Positions 24,886-34,390 are shown, counted from the first letter of the stretch. The stretch: DNA of 64,000 nucleotides from CAWKDC01 sp964383495 (GCA_964383495.1 CAYLHG010000005.1:1-64000), one strand, 5' to 3'. Program-made: numbers and translations. The notes: generated by a model not told the origin, from the sequence alone.

Positions 24886-27800
24886 CTACTCTCTCTCGAG
24901 ATCGATACTGATCGCAAGAGAACGAATTTCCTTCACCAACACATTAAACGATTCCGGCATACCGGGTTCCATGCGATGATCCCCATCCACAATATTTTTG
25001 TACATCTTCGTACGTCCTGAGACGTCGTCTGACTTCACTGTCAGCATTTCTTGCAAGGTGTAAGCAGCACCGTAAGCTTGAAGTGCCCACACTTCCATTT
25101 CCCCGAAGCGCTGGCCGCCAAATTGTGCCTTACCACCCAAGGGTTGCTGCGTTACCAAGCTATAGGAACCTGTGGAACGTGCATGCATCTTGTCGTCCAC
25201 CAAATGATGCAGTTTCAAGATGTACATGTAACCCACTGTTACCGGTCTATCAAATAGCTCACCTGTGCGGCCGTCAACCAAATTGATTTTTCCACTTTCA
25301 GGTAAATCAGCTAATTGTAACAATTCACGGATTTGCGATTCACTTGCACCGTCAAATACTGGCGTTGCCATAGGCAAACCACCGCGTAAATTGTTGGCAA
25401 GACGAAGTACTTGTTCATCGGACAATTCATCAATAATGCCCTTTTGTGAACCACCCAGATTATACACTTTATTCAAGAAGGCGCGAACGTCCGCCACTTT
25501 CCGTTGTTCATCCAACATATCGGAAATTTTTTGGCCTAACCCTTTCGCTGCCCAACCTAAGTGAGTTTCAAGCAACTGGCCCACGTTCATCCGTGAAGGT
25601 ACGCCCAATGGATTCAAAACGATATCCACAGGTGTACCATCTTCTAAGTAAGGCATATCTTCAACAGGCATGATCTTAGAAATAACACCTTTGTTACCGT
25701 GACGACCAGCCATCTTATCACCCGGTTGAATCCGGCGATTCACAGCCATGTACACTTTTACAATCTTTAGCACGCCTGGAGAAAGATCATCACTTTGTGT
25801 GATTTTTTTACGTTTCTCTTCAAAACGAGTGTCGTATTCTTCACGCTCTTGCTTCAATTGTGCTTTAAGTGCTTCTAAATCACGATTTGCATTATCATCA
25901 CGCAAGCGAATTTCAAACCACTTGGTACGTGGCAAATCTGCCAAGTATTCTTCAGTAATCTTGCTGCCCGCTTTCAATGATTTCGGGCCACCTTCTGCTA
26001 CCTTGTTGAGCAACAGCTTTGTGATGCGTTGATAAATACCATCTTCTAAAATACGGTATTCATCTTGCAAATCTTTACGCACTTTTTGAAGCTCTGAGGC
26101 TTCAATCGCATCTGCACGAGGACCTTTATCCACGCCATCACGTGTAAATACTTGCACGTCAATCACAGTACCATTCATACCTGTCGGCACGCGTAAGGAA
26201 GTGTCTTTCACATCCGATGCTTTTTCACCGAAAATAGCGCGCAACAATTTTTCTTCTGGTGTTAATTGTGTTTCACCTTTAGGGGTTACTTTACCTACCA
26301 GAATATCGCCAGCTTTCACTTTCGCACCAATATAGACGATACCAGAATCATCTAGTTTCGCTAACGCAGATTCACCAACGTTAGGAATATCTGCCGTAAT
26401 TTCTTCTGGCCCTAATTTCGTATCACGTGAAATACAAGAAAGCTCTTCGATATGAATCGATGTAAAGCGGTCTTCTTCTACCACACGCTCAGAAAGCAAA
26501 ATGGAATCTTCAAAGTTGTAACCATTCCAAGGCATGAATGCCACCAGCAAGTTTTGGCCTAAAGCCAACTCGCCCATGTCGGTTGCAGAAGCGTCTGCTA
26601 ATACATCCCCTTTCACGATCACATCACCAGGCACAACAAGTGGGCGCTGATTGATGGCAGTATTTTGGTTAGAGCGTTTATATTTTGTTAAATTGTAAAT
26701 ATCAACGCCTGCTTCGCCTGCGGTCATTTCGTCGTCGTTAACACGTACTACGATACGCGCTGCGTCAACAGCATCAACCACACCACCGCGTCTTGCAACA
26801 GCAGTTGCCCCAGAATCACTCGCAACAATGCGTTCCAACCCGGTTCCTACAAGCGGTTTATCCGCTTTTAACGTAGGCACGGCTTGACGTTGCATGTTAG
26901 AACCCATCAATGCACGGTTAGCATCATCATGCTCCAAGAAAGGAATCAAGGAAGCAGCCACAGACACGATTTGGCGTGGCGATACGTCCATATAATTGAT
27001 ATTTTCTGGCGCTGTCAGCGTAAACTCATTCTTATAGCGACAAGGAACTAAATCATCCAATAACTTACCTTTACTATCCGCACGTGCATTGGCCTGTGCA
27101 ATATAGTATTGGCTTTCATCAATGGCTGATAAATAATCTACCGTGTCTGTCACTACAGAGTTTTTTACACGACGGCAAGGTGTTTCGATGAAACCATACT
27201 TGTTCGTTCTTGCAAATACAGACAATGAGTTGATCAAACCAATGTTTGGACCTTCAGGCGTTTCAATCGGGCAAACACGACCATAGTGCGTCGCGTGCAC
27301 GTCACGCACCTCAAAGCTTGCGCGTTCACGTGTAAGACCGCCTGGCCCTAAAGCAGAAACGCGGCGCTTATGCGTTACTTCAGATAATGGATTGTTTTGG
27401 TCCATGAATTGAGACAATTGGCTGGAACCAAAAAATTCTTTGATAGCTGCAGATACAGGTTTAGCATTGATCAGATCTTGCGGCATGCTGCCTTCCGTGT
27501 CTGCTAATCCTAAACGTTCTTTCACAGCACGCTCTACACGCACCAAACCTACACGAAATTGATTTTCTACCAATTCACCTACAGAGCGCACACGACGGTT
27601 ACCCAAATGGTCAATGTCGTCAATTTCACCCTTGCCGTCACGCGTGCTAATCAATACAGTCATTGCATCAATGATATCTTCTTTTTGCAACACGCTAGGG
27701 CCTTCATCATTTTGACGCCCTACACGACGATTGAACTTCATACGTCCAACGGAAGACAAGTCGTAACGATCCGATGCAAAAAAGAGGCTTTCAAACAATG

Positions 27801-28983
27801 ATTCTGCAGCTTCTTTTGTAGGCGGTTCGCCAGGACGCATCATTCTGTAGATTTCAACTAATGCTTCCAGTGGAGATTTACAAGTGTCTACGCGCAACGT
27901 ATCAGAAATATAAGGACCACGATCTAAATCGTTGGTATCCAAAATTTCTAATTGCTTCACATGTGCTGTTTGTAGTTTTTTAAGAAGATCAGCAGTGATT
28001 TCAGCGTTAGCATCTGCGATCATTTCACCTGAGTCTTTGTCTACCAATGTCTTAGCTAATGATTTGCCGATCAATGCATCGTAAGGTACATCCAATGCTT
28101 TGATACCTGCTTTTTCAATTTGTTTAATATGACGTGAGGTAATCCGGCGACCTGCTTCAACAATCAGTTCACCCGATTTGTCACACACATCGGCAATGGC
28201 AATTTCCCCTCTCAAACGCTCAGGGGCGACTGTCATTGTCACATTGTCTTTATTTAATTTGAAATGTACTGTTTCAAAAAAGAGTGCCAAGATTTCGTCT
28301 GTTGATAATCCCATGGCTCGCAACAATACCGTTGCAGGCAATTTACGACGTCTATCAATACGCACATAGAGGCAATCTTTAGGATCAAATTCAAAATCCA
28401 GCCAAGATCCACGGTAAGGAATAATTCTCGCAGAATAAAGCAATTTGCCAGAAGAGTGCGTTTTGCCTTTATCATGCTCTACAAATAAACCTGGAGAACG
28501 CTGTAATTGGCTCACAACAACACGTTCTGTTCCGTTAATAATGAAAGAACAATTTTCAGTCATCAAGGGTAATTCACCCATGTATACTTCTTGTTCACGA
28601 ATATCTTTAACCACTTTCGTGCCAGCGGGCGCGTCTTTATCATAAATAATCAAACGCATTTTCACACGCAAGGGCGAAGCATAAGTCACACCGCGATCAA
28701 TACACTCAGCTACTTCATAAGGAGGCGTTCCTAAACGATAAGAATCGTACTCAAGCACAGCATTCCCCGAAAAACTTTCAATGGGAAAAACGCTTTTGAA
28801 AGCGCCATGCAAGCCAGCCACAGCTCTTTTGCTAAGATTGTCTATATTGAGTTGGAGGAAGTCGTTATTGTAAGATTCACGTTGAATCTCCAGCAAACTA
28901 GGAACATCTATAACATTTTTGATGTTACCAAAGTCTTTGCGTATACGACGTATTTCAGTAAATGAAAGTTTCGTGGCAGCCAT
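24886..28983 (-). CDS. rpoB: RNA polymerase beta subunit
   Basis: A 1365-residue protein with all beta-subunit landmarks. The rifampicin region reads SSQLSQFMDQNNPLSEVTHK and then RRVSALGPGGLTRERA, with the usual Asp, His and Ser positions unmutated, so sensitivity to rifampicin is expected. The C-terminal clamp-contact part is QFGGQRFGEMEVWALQAYGA. It starts MAATKLSFTEIRR behind GAGGAC. It lies downstream of rplL with an attenuator-like hairpin in the 134-base gap. Confidence 0.98.
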   Translation of the reverse strand: MAATKLSFTEIRRIRKDFGNIKNVIDVPSLLEIQRESYNNDFLQLNIDNLSKRAVAGLHGAFKSVFPIESFSGNAVLEYDSYRLGTPPYEVAECIDRGVTYASPLRVKMRLIIYDKDAPAGTKVVKDIREQEVYMGELPLMTENCSFIINGTERVVVSQLQRSPGLFVEHDKGKTHSSGKLLYSARIIPYRGSWLDFEFDPKDCLYVRIDRRRKLPATVLLRAMGLSTDEILALFFETVHFKLNKDNVTMTVAPERLRGEIAIADVCDKSGELIVEAGRRITSRHIKQIEKAGIKALDVPYDALIGKSLAKTLVDKDSGEMIADANAEITADLLKKLQTAHVKQLEILDTNDLDRGPYISDTLRVDTCKSPLEALVEIYRMMRPGEPPTKEAAESLFESLFFASDRYDLSSVGRMKFNRRVGRQNDEGPSVLQKEDIIDAMTVLISTRDGKGEIDDIDHLGNRRVRSVGELVENQFRVGLVRVERAVKERLGLADTEGSMPQDLINAKPVSAAIKEFFGSSQLSQFMDQNNPLSEVTHKRRVSALGPGGLTRERASFEVRDVHATHYGRVCPIETPEGPNIGLINSLSVFARTNKYGFIETPCRRVKNSVVTDTVDYLSAIDESQYYIAQANARADSKGKLLDDLVPCRYKNEFTLTAPENINYMDVSPRQIVSVAASLIPFLEHDDANRALMGSNMQRQAVPTLKADKPLVGTGLERIVASDSGATAVARRGGVVDAVDAARIVVRVNDDEMTAGEAGVDIYNLTKYKRSNQNTAINQRPLVVPGDVIVKGDVLADASATDMGELALGQNLLVAFMPWNGYNFEDSILLSERVVEEDRFTSIHIEELSCISRDTKLGPEEITADIPNVGESALAKLDDSGIVYIGAKVKAGDILVGKVTPKGETQLTPEEKLLRAIFGEKASDVKDTSLRVPTGMNGTVIDVQVFTRDGVDKGPRADAIEASELQKVRKDLQDEYRILEDGIYQRITKLLLNKVAEGGPKSLKAGSKITEEYLADLPRTKWFEIRLRDDNANRDLEALKAQLKQEREEYDTRFEEKRKKITQSDDLSPGVLKIVKVYMAVNRRIQPGDKMAGRHGNKGVISKIMPVEDMPYLEDGTPVDIVLNPLGVPSRMNVGQLLETHLGWAAKGLGQKISDMLDEQRKVADVRAFLNKVYNLGGSQKGIIDELSDEQVLRLANNLRGGLPMATPVFDGASESQIRELLQLADLPESGKINLVDGRTGELFDRPVTVGYMYILKLHHLVDDKMHARSTGSYSLVTQQPLGGKAQFGGQRFGEMEVWALQAYGAAYTLQEMLTVKSDDVSGRTKMYKNIVDGDHRMEPGMPESFNVLVKEIRSLAISIDLERE

Positions 28984-29060
28984 TGGCAGTCCTCGATGTG
29001 GTTAATGCTCGTAAGCGTTCTTAACTACTGACTGAGGTTTCGCACCCCTGAACACTTACA

Positions 29061-29098
29061 TTAAAAACAAAACACTGGTTGGCTTGGAAGCCAACCAA
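29061..29098 (-). terminator. Terminator-like attenuator between rplL and rpoB
   Basis: On the minus strand GGTTGGC-TTCCAA-GCCAACC (29096-29077) is followed within 3 bases by TGTTTTGTTTTT. This is a good intrinsic-terminator shape. Partial termination here would set the known excess of L7/L12 over RNA polymerase, as in E. coli. Confidence 0.75.
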
Positions 29099-29117
29099 TG
29101 CTCTTACTGTACAACCG

Positions 29118-29492
29118 TTATTTAATATCAACGGCTGCACCAGCTTCTTCAAGCTTCTTCTTCAAGCTTGCAGCTTCATCTTTCGACACGCCTTCTTTAA
29201 CAACAGCAGGTGTGCCTTCTACAAGATCTTTAGCTTCTTTCAAGCCCAATGTCGTTACTTCACGAACAACTTTAATAACAGCAACTTTGTTGCTGCCAGC
29301 GCTCGTCAACACCACATTGAATTCAGTCTTTTCTTCTGCCGCAGCAGCTGCAGCTGCTGGAGCAGCAGCCATTGCCACAGGGGCAGCAGCAGTTACACCG
29401 AATTTATCTTCCATATCTTTGATCAATGCGCAAACATCCATCACGCTCATTGCTGAAATAGCATCAAGAATCTGCTCTTTGGAAACACTCAT
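29118..29492 (-). CDS. rplL: 50S ribosomal protein L7/L12
   Basis: A 124-residue stalk protein started at MSVSKEQILDAISAMSVMDV with GAGGAG upstream. It has the N-terminal dimerisation helices, then the Ala-rich hinge (APVAMAAAPAAAAAAAEE), then the factor-binding C-terminal domain (KVAVIKVVREVTTLGLKEAK, LVEGTPAVVKEGVSKDEA). It recruits EF-G and EF-Tu to the ribosome. Confidence 0.97.
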   Translation of the reverse strand: MSVSKEQILDAISAMSVMDVCALIKDMEDKFGVTAAAPVAMAAAPAAAAAAAEEKTEFNVVLTSAGSNKVAVIKVVREVTTLGLKEAKDLVEGTPAVVKEGVSKDEAASLKKKLEEAGAAVDIK

Positions 29493-29519
29493 CGTTTTAC
29501 TCCTCACAAAGTATTAATA

Positions 29520-30047
29520 TTAAGCCTGCTCTTTTTGGTCTTTCACAGCCACCACTGTGCGTACCAATTTGGTATGCGGTGCTACTAAAGTACCAACGAG
29601 CTTTTGAATCGGTGCTTTCATGACAGACATCAATTGACTGATAGCCTGTAGTTTGGTTGGCAAATCTGCAACATCGCCTAAGCGTGCCGCATCAATCGCC
29701 TGACCATCCACAGCAATCACAGTCACTTTGAATTTTTCATTGACTTTCATAAAGTCTTTCAAAAGACGAGCGGGCGCGCCCGGATCTTCTTTTGAGAAAG
29801 CAAATACCAACGGCCTTTTCAACAAGTCTTTGACACAGTCAAAGCTTGTATCAGCCAATGCACGACGTGCTAGCGTGTTACGAACCACGCGTAAATAAAC
29901 GCCTGATTCACGTGCTTGTTTCCGTAAACCTGTCATTTGGGACACAGGCACGCCTGCGTATTCACCCGCGATCAAGGTTACGGATTCAGCAGCAACTGCT
30001 CTCACATCCGCCACAATGGCTTTTTTATCTTCCAGTCCTAGTGGCAC
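29520..30047 (-). CDS. rplJ: 50S ribosomal protein L10
   Basis: A 175-residue stalk base protein. It starts at GTG (MPLGLEDKKAIVADVRAVAA) with GGAGG 5 bases before. It has TGLRKQARESGVYLRVVRNT and the C-terminal helix that binds L7/L12 dimers (LVGTLVAPHTKLVRTVVAVK). The L10(L12)4 complex normally represses its own mRNA, and the matching leader is present upstream. Confidence 0.97.
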   Translation of the reverse strand: MPLGLEDKKAIVADVRAVAAESVTLIAGEYAGVPVSQMTGLRKQARESGVYLRVVRNTLARRALADTSFDCVKDLLKRPLVFAFSKEDPGAPARLLKDFMKVNEKFKVTVIAVDGQAIDAARLGDVADLPTKLQAISQLMSVMKAPIQKLVGTLVAPHTKLVRTVVAVKDQKEQA

Positions 30048-30069
30048 TAGTACCTCCTACCTCTTAGTT

Positions 30070-30132
30070 GGTCTGCGTGGGTTGGTATTAAACATAGCGT
30101 TGCAAGCAACCCATGTACCCACGGTCTTTGAC
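30070..30132 (-). promoter_or_regulatory. L10 leader (ribosomal protein autoregulatory RNA)
   Basis: The minus-strand sequence GTCAAAGACCGTGGGTAC ... TTAATACC ... CCCACGCAGACC carries the conserved L10-leader signature: stem CGTGGGT/ACCCACG, the CAAAGACC flank and the GCAGAC kink-turn side. It ends about 20 bases before the rplJ ribosome site. It is the target by which L10-L7/L12 limits translation of rplJL. Just upstream is a GTAGC-TTT-GCTAC hairpin. Confidence 0.75.
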
Positions 30133-30230
30133 GAGTAGCAAAGCTACTGCGCCGAAGCTCTTTTTAATTAACTGTTTCCGCAGATCGCAAAAACCTACGC
30201 TCGCCTGCCCCTCTACAAAGGGGAGGAACA

Positions 30231-30917
30231 TTAAACAGTTAATGTTGATAAATCTATGGTTAACCCTGGGCCCATTGTTGTTGAAAGGGTTACTTTCTTG
30301 ATGTACACACCTTTCGCAGACGCAGGCTTCAATTTTTTCACCGCATTCACCAATGCATCTAAATTACGCATGATGTCTTGAGGCTGAAAATCAATCTTAC
30401 CAATACCAGATTGCACAATGCCAGCCTTGTCTGAGCGGAAACGTACCTGGCCAGATTTTGCATTCTTCACAGCAGTCGCTACATCCGGCGTTACTGTGCC
30501 CACTTTAGGGTTAGGCATTAATCCGCGAGGACCTAGTACTTGTCCCAATTGACCAACAATACGCATGGCGTCAGGTGTTGCAATTAGAACATCAAAGTCT
30601 AAATTACCACCTTTAATTTTTTCAGCTAAATCTTCAAAACCTACCATATCAGCACCGGCTGCTTGCGCTGCTTTAGCCGCATCACCTTGAGCGAATACAG
30701 CCACACGCACAACTTGCCCTGTTCCAGCAGGTAATACAACAGAACCACGAACACCTTCTTGTTTGGCAAGCCCTAAAATCATCCCCGCTTCGAAGGTTTC
30801 TTTAAGCTTTAAAGGTGGGAAGCTTTGCAATAACGCAATAGCATCTGCAACAGAATATACAGTGCCTGGCTTCACTTTTGCCAAAATGGCTTTACGACGT
30901 TTAGAAATGTATGCCAT
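30231..30917 (-). CDS. rplA: 50S ribosomal protein L1
   Basis: A 228-residue protein of the L1 stalk, which moves deacylated tRNA out of the E site. Conserved parts are GLAKQEGVRGSVVLPAGTGQ, LMPNPKVGTVTPDVATAVKN and GKIDFQPQDIMRNLDALVNA. In E. coli it also represses rplKA. It follows rplK by 8 bases. Confidence 0.97.
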   Translation of the reverse strand: MAYISKRRKAILAKVKPGTVYSVADAIALLQSFPPLKLKETFEAGMILGLAKQEGVRGSVVLPAGTGQVVRVAVFAQGDAAKAAQAAGADMVGFEDLAEKIKGGNLDFDVLIATPDAMRIVGQLGQVLGPRGLMPNPKVGTVTPDVATAVKNAKSGQVRFRSDKAGIVQSGIGKIDFQPQDIMRNLDALVNAVKKLKPASAKGVYIKKVTLSTTMGPGLTIDLSTLTV

Positions 30918-30925
30918 GTTACCAC

Positions 30926-31366
30926 CTACCCTTTTGATTCTATGTCTGAGTCCACACCCATGCTCCGCGCGCTGCCTGCAATCGTACGAACTGCAGCGTC
31001 AAGATCCTTGGCGGTGAGATCAGGTGTTTTGAGCTTGGCAATTTCTTCTAATTGCGCACGAGTGATCTTGCCAACTTTTTCAGTATTCGGACGACCACTG
31101 CCCTTGGGCAATTTCAAAGCATCTTTAATCAAGAAAGATGCTGGAGGTGTTTTCAACACAAAAGTAAAGCTGCGATCTGTGTATACTGTAATAACAGCAG
31201 GAATCGGCATGCCTTTTTTGAATGTCTGTGTCGCTGCATTAAAAGCTTTACAGAATTCCATGATGTTAACGCCCTGTTGACCCAATGCAGGACCAATCGG
31301 TGGACTTGGGTTTGCCTCTCCAGCTTTAATCTGGAGCTTTACGTAGGCTTGAATCTTCTTTGCCAT
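30926..31366 (-). CDS. rplK: 50S ribosomal protein L11
   Basis: A 146-residue GTPase-centre protein. It has KLQIKAGEANPSPPIGPALG (Pro-rich N-terminal domain, thiostrepton site side), QQGVNIMEFCKAFNAATQ and TIAGSARSMGVDSDIESKG. L11 is needed for RelA activation on stalled ribosomes. It begins 53 bases after nusG. Confidence 0.97.
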   Translation of the reverse strand: MAKKIQAYVKLQIKAGEANPSPPIGPALGQQGVNIMEFCKAFNAATQTFKKGMPIPAVITVYTDRSFTFVLKTPPASFLIKDALKLPKGSGRPNTEKVGKITRAQLEEIAKLKTPDLTAKDLDAAVRTIAGSARSMGVDSDIESKG

Positions 31367-31419
31367 TTAGCACTCCTCATGGGTGATAACGCCATTACAA
31401 AATGGCTCCCCAAATTTAA

Positions 31420-31956
31420 CTACCCTTTCTCTACCTGGCTGAACTCAAGTTCAACTGGTGTTGAGCGACCAAAAATCAGAACCGCCACACGAAGACGACT
31501 CTTTTCATAGTTCACTTCTTCAACCACACCGTTGAAATCAGCAAACGGACCGTCAATAACACGAACCACTTCGCCTGCTTCGAACAGTGTTTTGGGTTGC
31601 GGTTTGTCTGCGCGCTCCGCTACCCGATTTAATATCATTTCAGCTTCTTTATCACTGATGGGGGTCGGCGCTTCACCGCCACCCAAAAAACCTAATACTT
31701 TAGGAACTTTTTTAACGAGGTACCAGGCTTCTGGATCCATCGTCATTTGTACCAATACATATCCCGGAAAAAACTTGCGATCGCTTTTGCGTTTTTGACC
31801 GCCGCGCATTTCCACCACTTCTTCTGTGGGAACGAGTATTTTACCAAATTGCAGTTGCTTCCCTTCTTCTTCGATACGCTTCTCTAACCAAGCTTTCACT
31901 CGGTTTTCGAAACCGGAATAGGTTTGCACCACATACCAACGCCAAGTTTCGGCCAT
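31420..31956 (-). CDS. nusG: Transcription termination/antitermination factor NusG
   Basis: A 178-residue protein. The NGN domain reads WYVVQTYSGFENRVKAWLEK and KFFPGYVLVQM. The C-terminal KOW reads GEVVRVIDGPFADFNGVVEE. NusG binds the RNA polymerase clamp, and its KOW domain binds Rho or S10; both polymerase and S10 are encoded in this cluster. It starts 10 bases after secE. Confidence 0.97.
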   Translation of the reverse strand: MAETWRWYVVQTYSGFENRVKAWLEKRIEEEGKQLQFGKILVPTEEVVEMRGGQKRKSDRKFFPGYVLVQMTMDPEAWYLVKKVPKVLGFLGGGEAPTPISDKEAEMILNRVAERADKPQPKTLFEAGEVVRVIDGPFADFNGVVEEVNYEKSRLRVAVLIFGRSTPVELEFSQVEKG

Positions 31957-31966
31957 AAATGCGCTC

Positions 31967-32365
31967 CTAAGCAGTAACCCATGACATCACGTAAAGCAAC
32001 AAACTGTCTAACAACCATAGAAACAAGGATGCTACCAGCACCATCACAACCACCGCAAGGGTAGATTGCATTGTTTCTTGCCGGGTCGGCCAAACAACTT
32101 TCCGCGCTTCCGCTTTCGCGTTTTTCACAAACTCCAAAGCTGCTTGCCCTTGTGTTGTTGTGTAGGCAATACCTAACGCACCAACTACCAAACCAAGCAA
32201 CCCAGAAAGACGAACCCCTAGATGAAGAGAGGCATAATATTGAAAGCCAACCGTAGCAACGCCCAATAAGACAGCGACGATCAACCATTTGATTTTATTC
32301 AAAATATTTCCACCAACTGCTAAAAAAACCGGCCTTTTTGCACACGCCACCTGACTCTCTGCCAT
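31967..32365 (-). CDS. secE: Protein translocase subunit SecE
   Basis: A 132-residue protein of the E. coli type with three membrane segments: two N-terminal ones (WLIVAVLLGVATVGFQYY, LLGLVVGALGIAY) and the essential third one (STLAVVVMVLVASLFLWLLD). The conserved amphipathic helix reads VKNAKAEARKVVWPTRQETM. It starts at the ATG of MAESQVACAKRP; its ribosome site is weak, and earlier in-frame ATG and GTG codons at 32386 and 32410 are alternatives. Partner of SecY. Confidence 0.92.
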   Translation of the reverse strand: MAESQVACAKRPVFLAVGGNILNKIKWLIVAVLLGVATVGFQYYASLHLGVRLSGLLGLVVGALGIAYTTTQGQAALEFVKNAKAEARKVVWPTRQETMQSTLAVVVMVLVASLFLWLLDSLLLYVMSWVTA

Positions 32366-32430
32366 ATAAACACCCAACACCCACATCCTGAGGAGAGGCG
32401 ATAGTAACACAGTATTTTAGAAAAAACAAT

Positions 32431-32515
32431 ATTCTCCGTAGGGGCGCATAACATGCCCCCCGTCGCGCGCAAACAACGCCTTAACGAGCGCATGTTATGC
32501 GCCCCTACGGAGAAT
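32431..32515. repeat. Perfect 25-bp inverted repeat (palindrome family, copy 4)
   Basis: The arms at 32431-32455 and 32491-32515 are exact reverse complements of 25 bases and contain CCGTAGGGGCGCATAACATG. A GC-rich 35-base spacer separates them. The element fills most of the 200-base gap between secE and tRNA-Trp. It has the look of a small non-autonomous element (REP pair or MITE). No ORF lies inside. Confidence 0.85.
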
Positions 32516-32565
32516 TATGCAAAAAAAAAGCCCTATTTAGAGAGCGGATACCACTTATAAATAAG

Positions 32566-32641
<76 letters not shown>

Positions 32642-32674
32642 ATCCGAGGAATAGAAACTTTGTTGCACACGTCT

Positions 32675-32705
32675 GTAAGGGCGCAGTTATATTATGCGCC
32701 CTTAC
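32675..32705. repeat. Palindromic repeat, copy 5
   Basis: GTAAGGGCGCA (32675-32685) and TGCGCCCTTAC (32695-32705), perfect 11-base arms around GTTATATTA. It lies 23 bases after the tuf stop and could act as a transcript end, but it has no T-run on the minus strand. Confidence 0.75.
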
Positions 32706-32727
32706 AACACGTTTACGCAGCAGCGTC

Positions 32728-33921
32728 CTATTTCAATATCTTACTCACAACACCAGCACCTACGGTACGGCCACCTTCACGAACAGCAAAGCGTAAACCT
32801 TCTTCCATAGCAACTGGAGCAACAAGTTCAACAATCATCTTGGTGTTATCGCCAGGCATAACCATTTCAACGCCTTCTTGCAAGAACACTTCACCTGTTA
32901 CGTCTGTTGTTCTGAAGTAGAACTGTGGACGGTAACCGGCTAAGAATGGCGTGTGACGGCCACCTTCTTCTTTTGATAACACGTAAACTTCGCACTCAAA
33001 CTTGGTGTGTGGTTTCAATGTGCCTGGTTTGCACAATACTTGTCCACGCTCCACTTCTTCGCGCTTTGTACCTCTCAACAATACACCGATGTTGTCGCCA
33101 GCTTGGCCTTGATCCAATAGCTTGCGGAACATTTCCACACCTGTGCAAATTGTTTTCGCCGTATCTTTAAGACCAACGATTTCAATTTCTTCGCCCACTT
33201 TGACAATCCCACGCTCTACACGGCCTGTTACTACAGTACCACGACCAGAAATGGAGAATACGTCTTCAATTGGCATCAAGAAAGGTTTGTCGATTTCGCG
33301 TTTAGGTTCTGGAATATAAGAATCCAAAGCTTCCAACAATTTTTGTATCGCTGGCATACCGATGTCGCTTGTATCGCCTTCCAATCCCTTCAATGCGGAA
33401 CCAGTAATAATAGGAATAGTATCGCCAGGGAAACCGTAAGCCGTGAGCAAATCACGTACTTCCATTTCAACCAACTCTAACAATTCAGGATCATCCACCA
33501 TGTCCGCTTTGTTCAAGAATACAACGATATAGGGAACACCCACTTGGCGTGCCAACAAAATATGTTCTCTGGTTTGTGGCATTGGGCCATCTGCAGCAGA
33601 CACAACCAGAACAGCGCCGTCCATTTGTGCAGCACCGGTGATCATGTTCTTCACGTAATCGGCGTGTCCTGGACAGTCCACGTGTGCATAGTGACGGTTC
33701 TTGGTTTCATATTCAACGTGTGCAGCATTAATCGTAATACCGCGAGCCTTTTCTTCAGGCGCGTTGTCAATTTCATTAACATTCTTTACTTCGCCGGCAC
33801 CGCTCAGCTTCGCAGCAACGGTTGTCAATGCTGCGGTCAATGTTGTTTTACCATGGTCAACGTGACCAATGGTACCCACGTTGACGTGTGGCTTGTTACG
33901 TGCAAAAGTTGCTTTAGACAT
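32728..33921 (-). CDS. tuf: Elongation factor Tu
   Basis: A 397-residue GTPase that delivers aminoacyl-tRNA. The motifs are GHVDHGKTTLTAAL, DCPGHADYVKNMI and NKADMVDDPEL. Domains 2 and 3 carry GRGTVVTGRVERGIVKVGEE and YRPQFYFRTTDVTGEV. The start is ATG (MSKATFARNKPHVN) behind GGTGAG. This is the only tuf in the window; the second copy normally found after fusA is absent there. It is flanked by tRNA-Thr upstream and tRNA-Trp downstream. Confidence 0.98.
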   Translation of the reverse strand: MSKATFARNKPHVNVGTIGHVDHGKTTLTAALTTVAAKLSGAGEVKNVNEIDNAPEEKARGITINAAHVEYETKNRHYAHVDCPGHADYVKNMITGAAQMDGAVLVVSAADGPMPQTREHILLARQVGVPYIVVFLNKADMVDDPELLELVEMEVRDLLTAYGFPGDTIPIITGSALKGLEGDTSDIGMPAIQKLLEALDSYIPEPKREIDKPFLMPIEDVFSISGRGTVVTGRVERGIVKVGEEIEIVGLKDTAKTICTGVEMFRKLLDQGQAGDNIGVLLRGTKREEVERGQVLCKPGTLKPHTKFECEVYVLSKEEGGRHTPFLAGYRPQFYFRTTDVTGEVFLQEGVEMVMPGDNTKMIVELVAPVAMEEGLRFAVREGGRTVGAGVVSKILK

Positions 33922-33962
33922 TTCTCACCCCTTCTATTTTATAGATCAACGTGCGCATGACT

Positions 33963-34037
<75 letters not shown>

Positions 34038-34144
34038 CGTAACGACTGTTCACTAAGATATTGGGTTCACCTTGTGAACACGTCTATACTCAATCAAACG
34101 CTTAACTTGCCAAACGAATACCGGACATTGGGTATGTAAGTATT

Positions 34145-34218
34145 TGGAGCGGGTGATGGGAATCGAACCCACACAATCAGCTTGGAAGGCTGAAGTTCTA
34201 CCATTGAACTACACCCGC
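34145..34218 (-). tRNA. tRNA-Gly (anticodon TCC)
   Basis: 74 bases with encoded CCA. The acceptor GCGGGTG pairs with CACCCGC. The anticodon loop CTTCCAA between TCAGC and GCTGA gives TCC. It is the second tRNA of the tRNA-tuf transcript. Confidence 0.95.
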
Positions 34219-34257
34219 ACATCCACAACACCGAATCTGCTTAGCACATTCATTTTT

Positions 34258-34339
34258 TGGAGGGGATAGGATTCGAACCTATGAAGGCAGAGCCGTCAGA
34301 TTTACAGTCTGATCCCTTTAGCCACTCGGGAACCCCTCC
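34258..34339 (-). tRNA. tRNA-Tyr (anticodon GTA)
   Basis: Class II tRNA. The acceptor GGAGGGG pairs with CCCCTCC and the discriminator is A. The anticodon arm is CAGACTGTAAATCTG (GTA). There is a long variable arm and the T arm GGTTCGAATCC. The CCA is not encoded (AAA follows), unlike the Gly, Thr and Trp tRNAs of the same unit. It is the first gene of the tRNA-tuf operon. Confidence 0.95.
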
Positions 34340-34390
34340 GTCGGTAATACCCATCGTATTCAAAATATGATGGATATTAAACAGGCACTC

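Noticed and set aside
24886..28983. Rifampicin-resistance substitution in RpoB
   Set aside because: The Asp, His and Ser positions of the main rifampicin region all carry the sensitive residue.
29098..29517. Ala-rich plus-strand frame opposite rplL
   Set aside because: It is the shadow of the Ala-rich hinge of L7/L12 and has no support of its own.
32675..32705. Intrinsic terminator of tuf
   Set aside because: The stem is good, but no T-run follows on the minus strand. It is kept as a repeat; a Rho-dependent or processing role cannot be judged.
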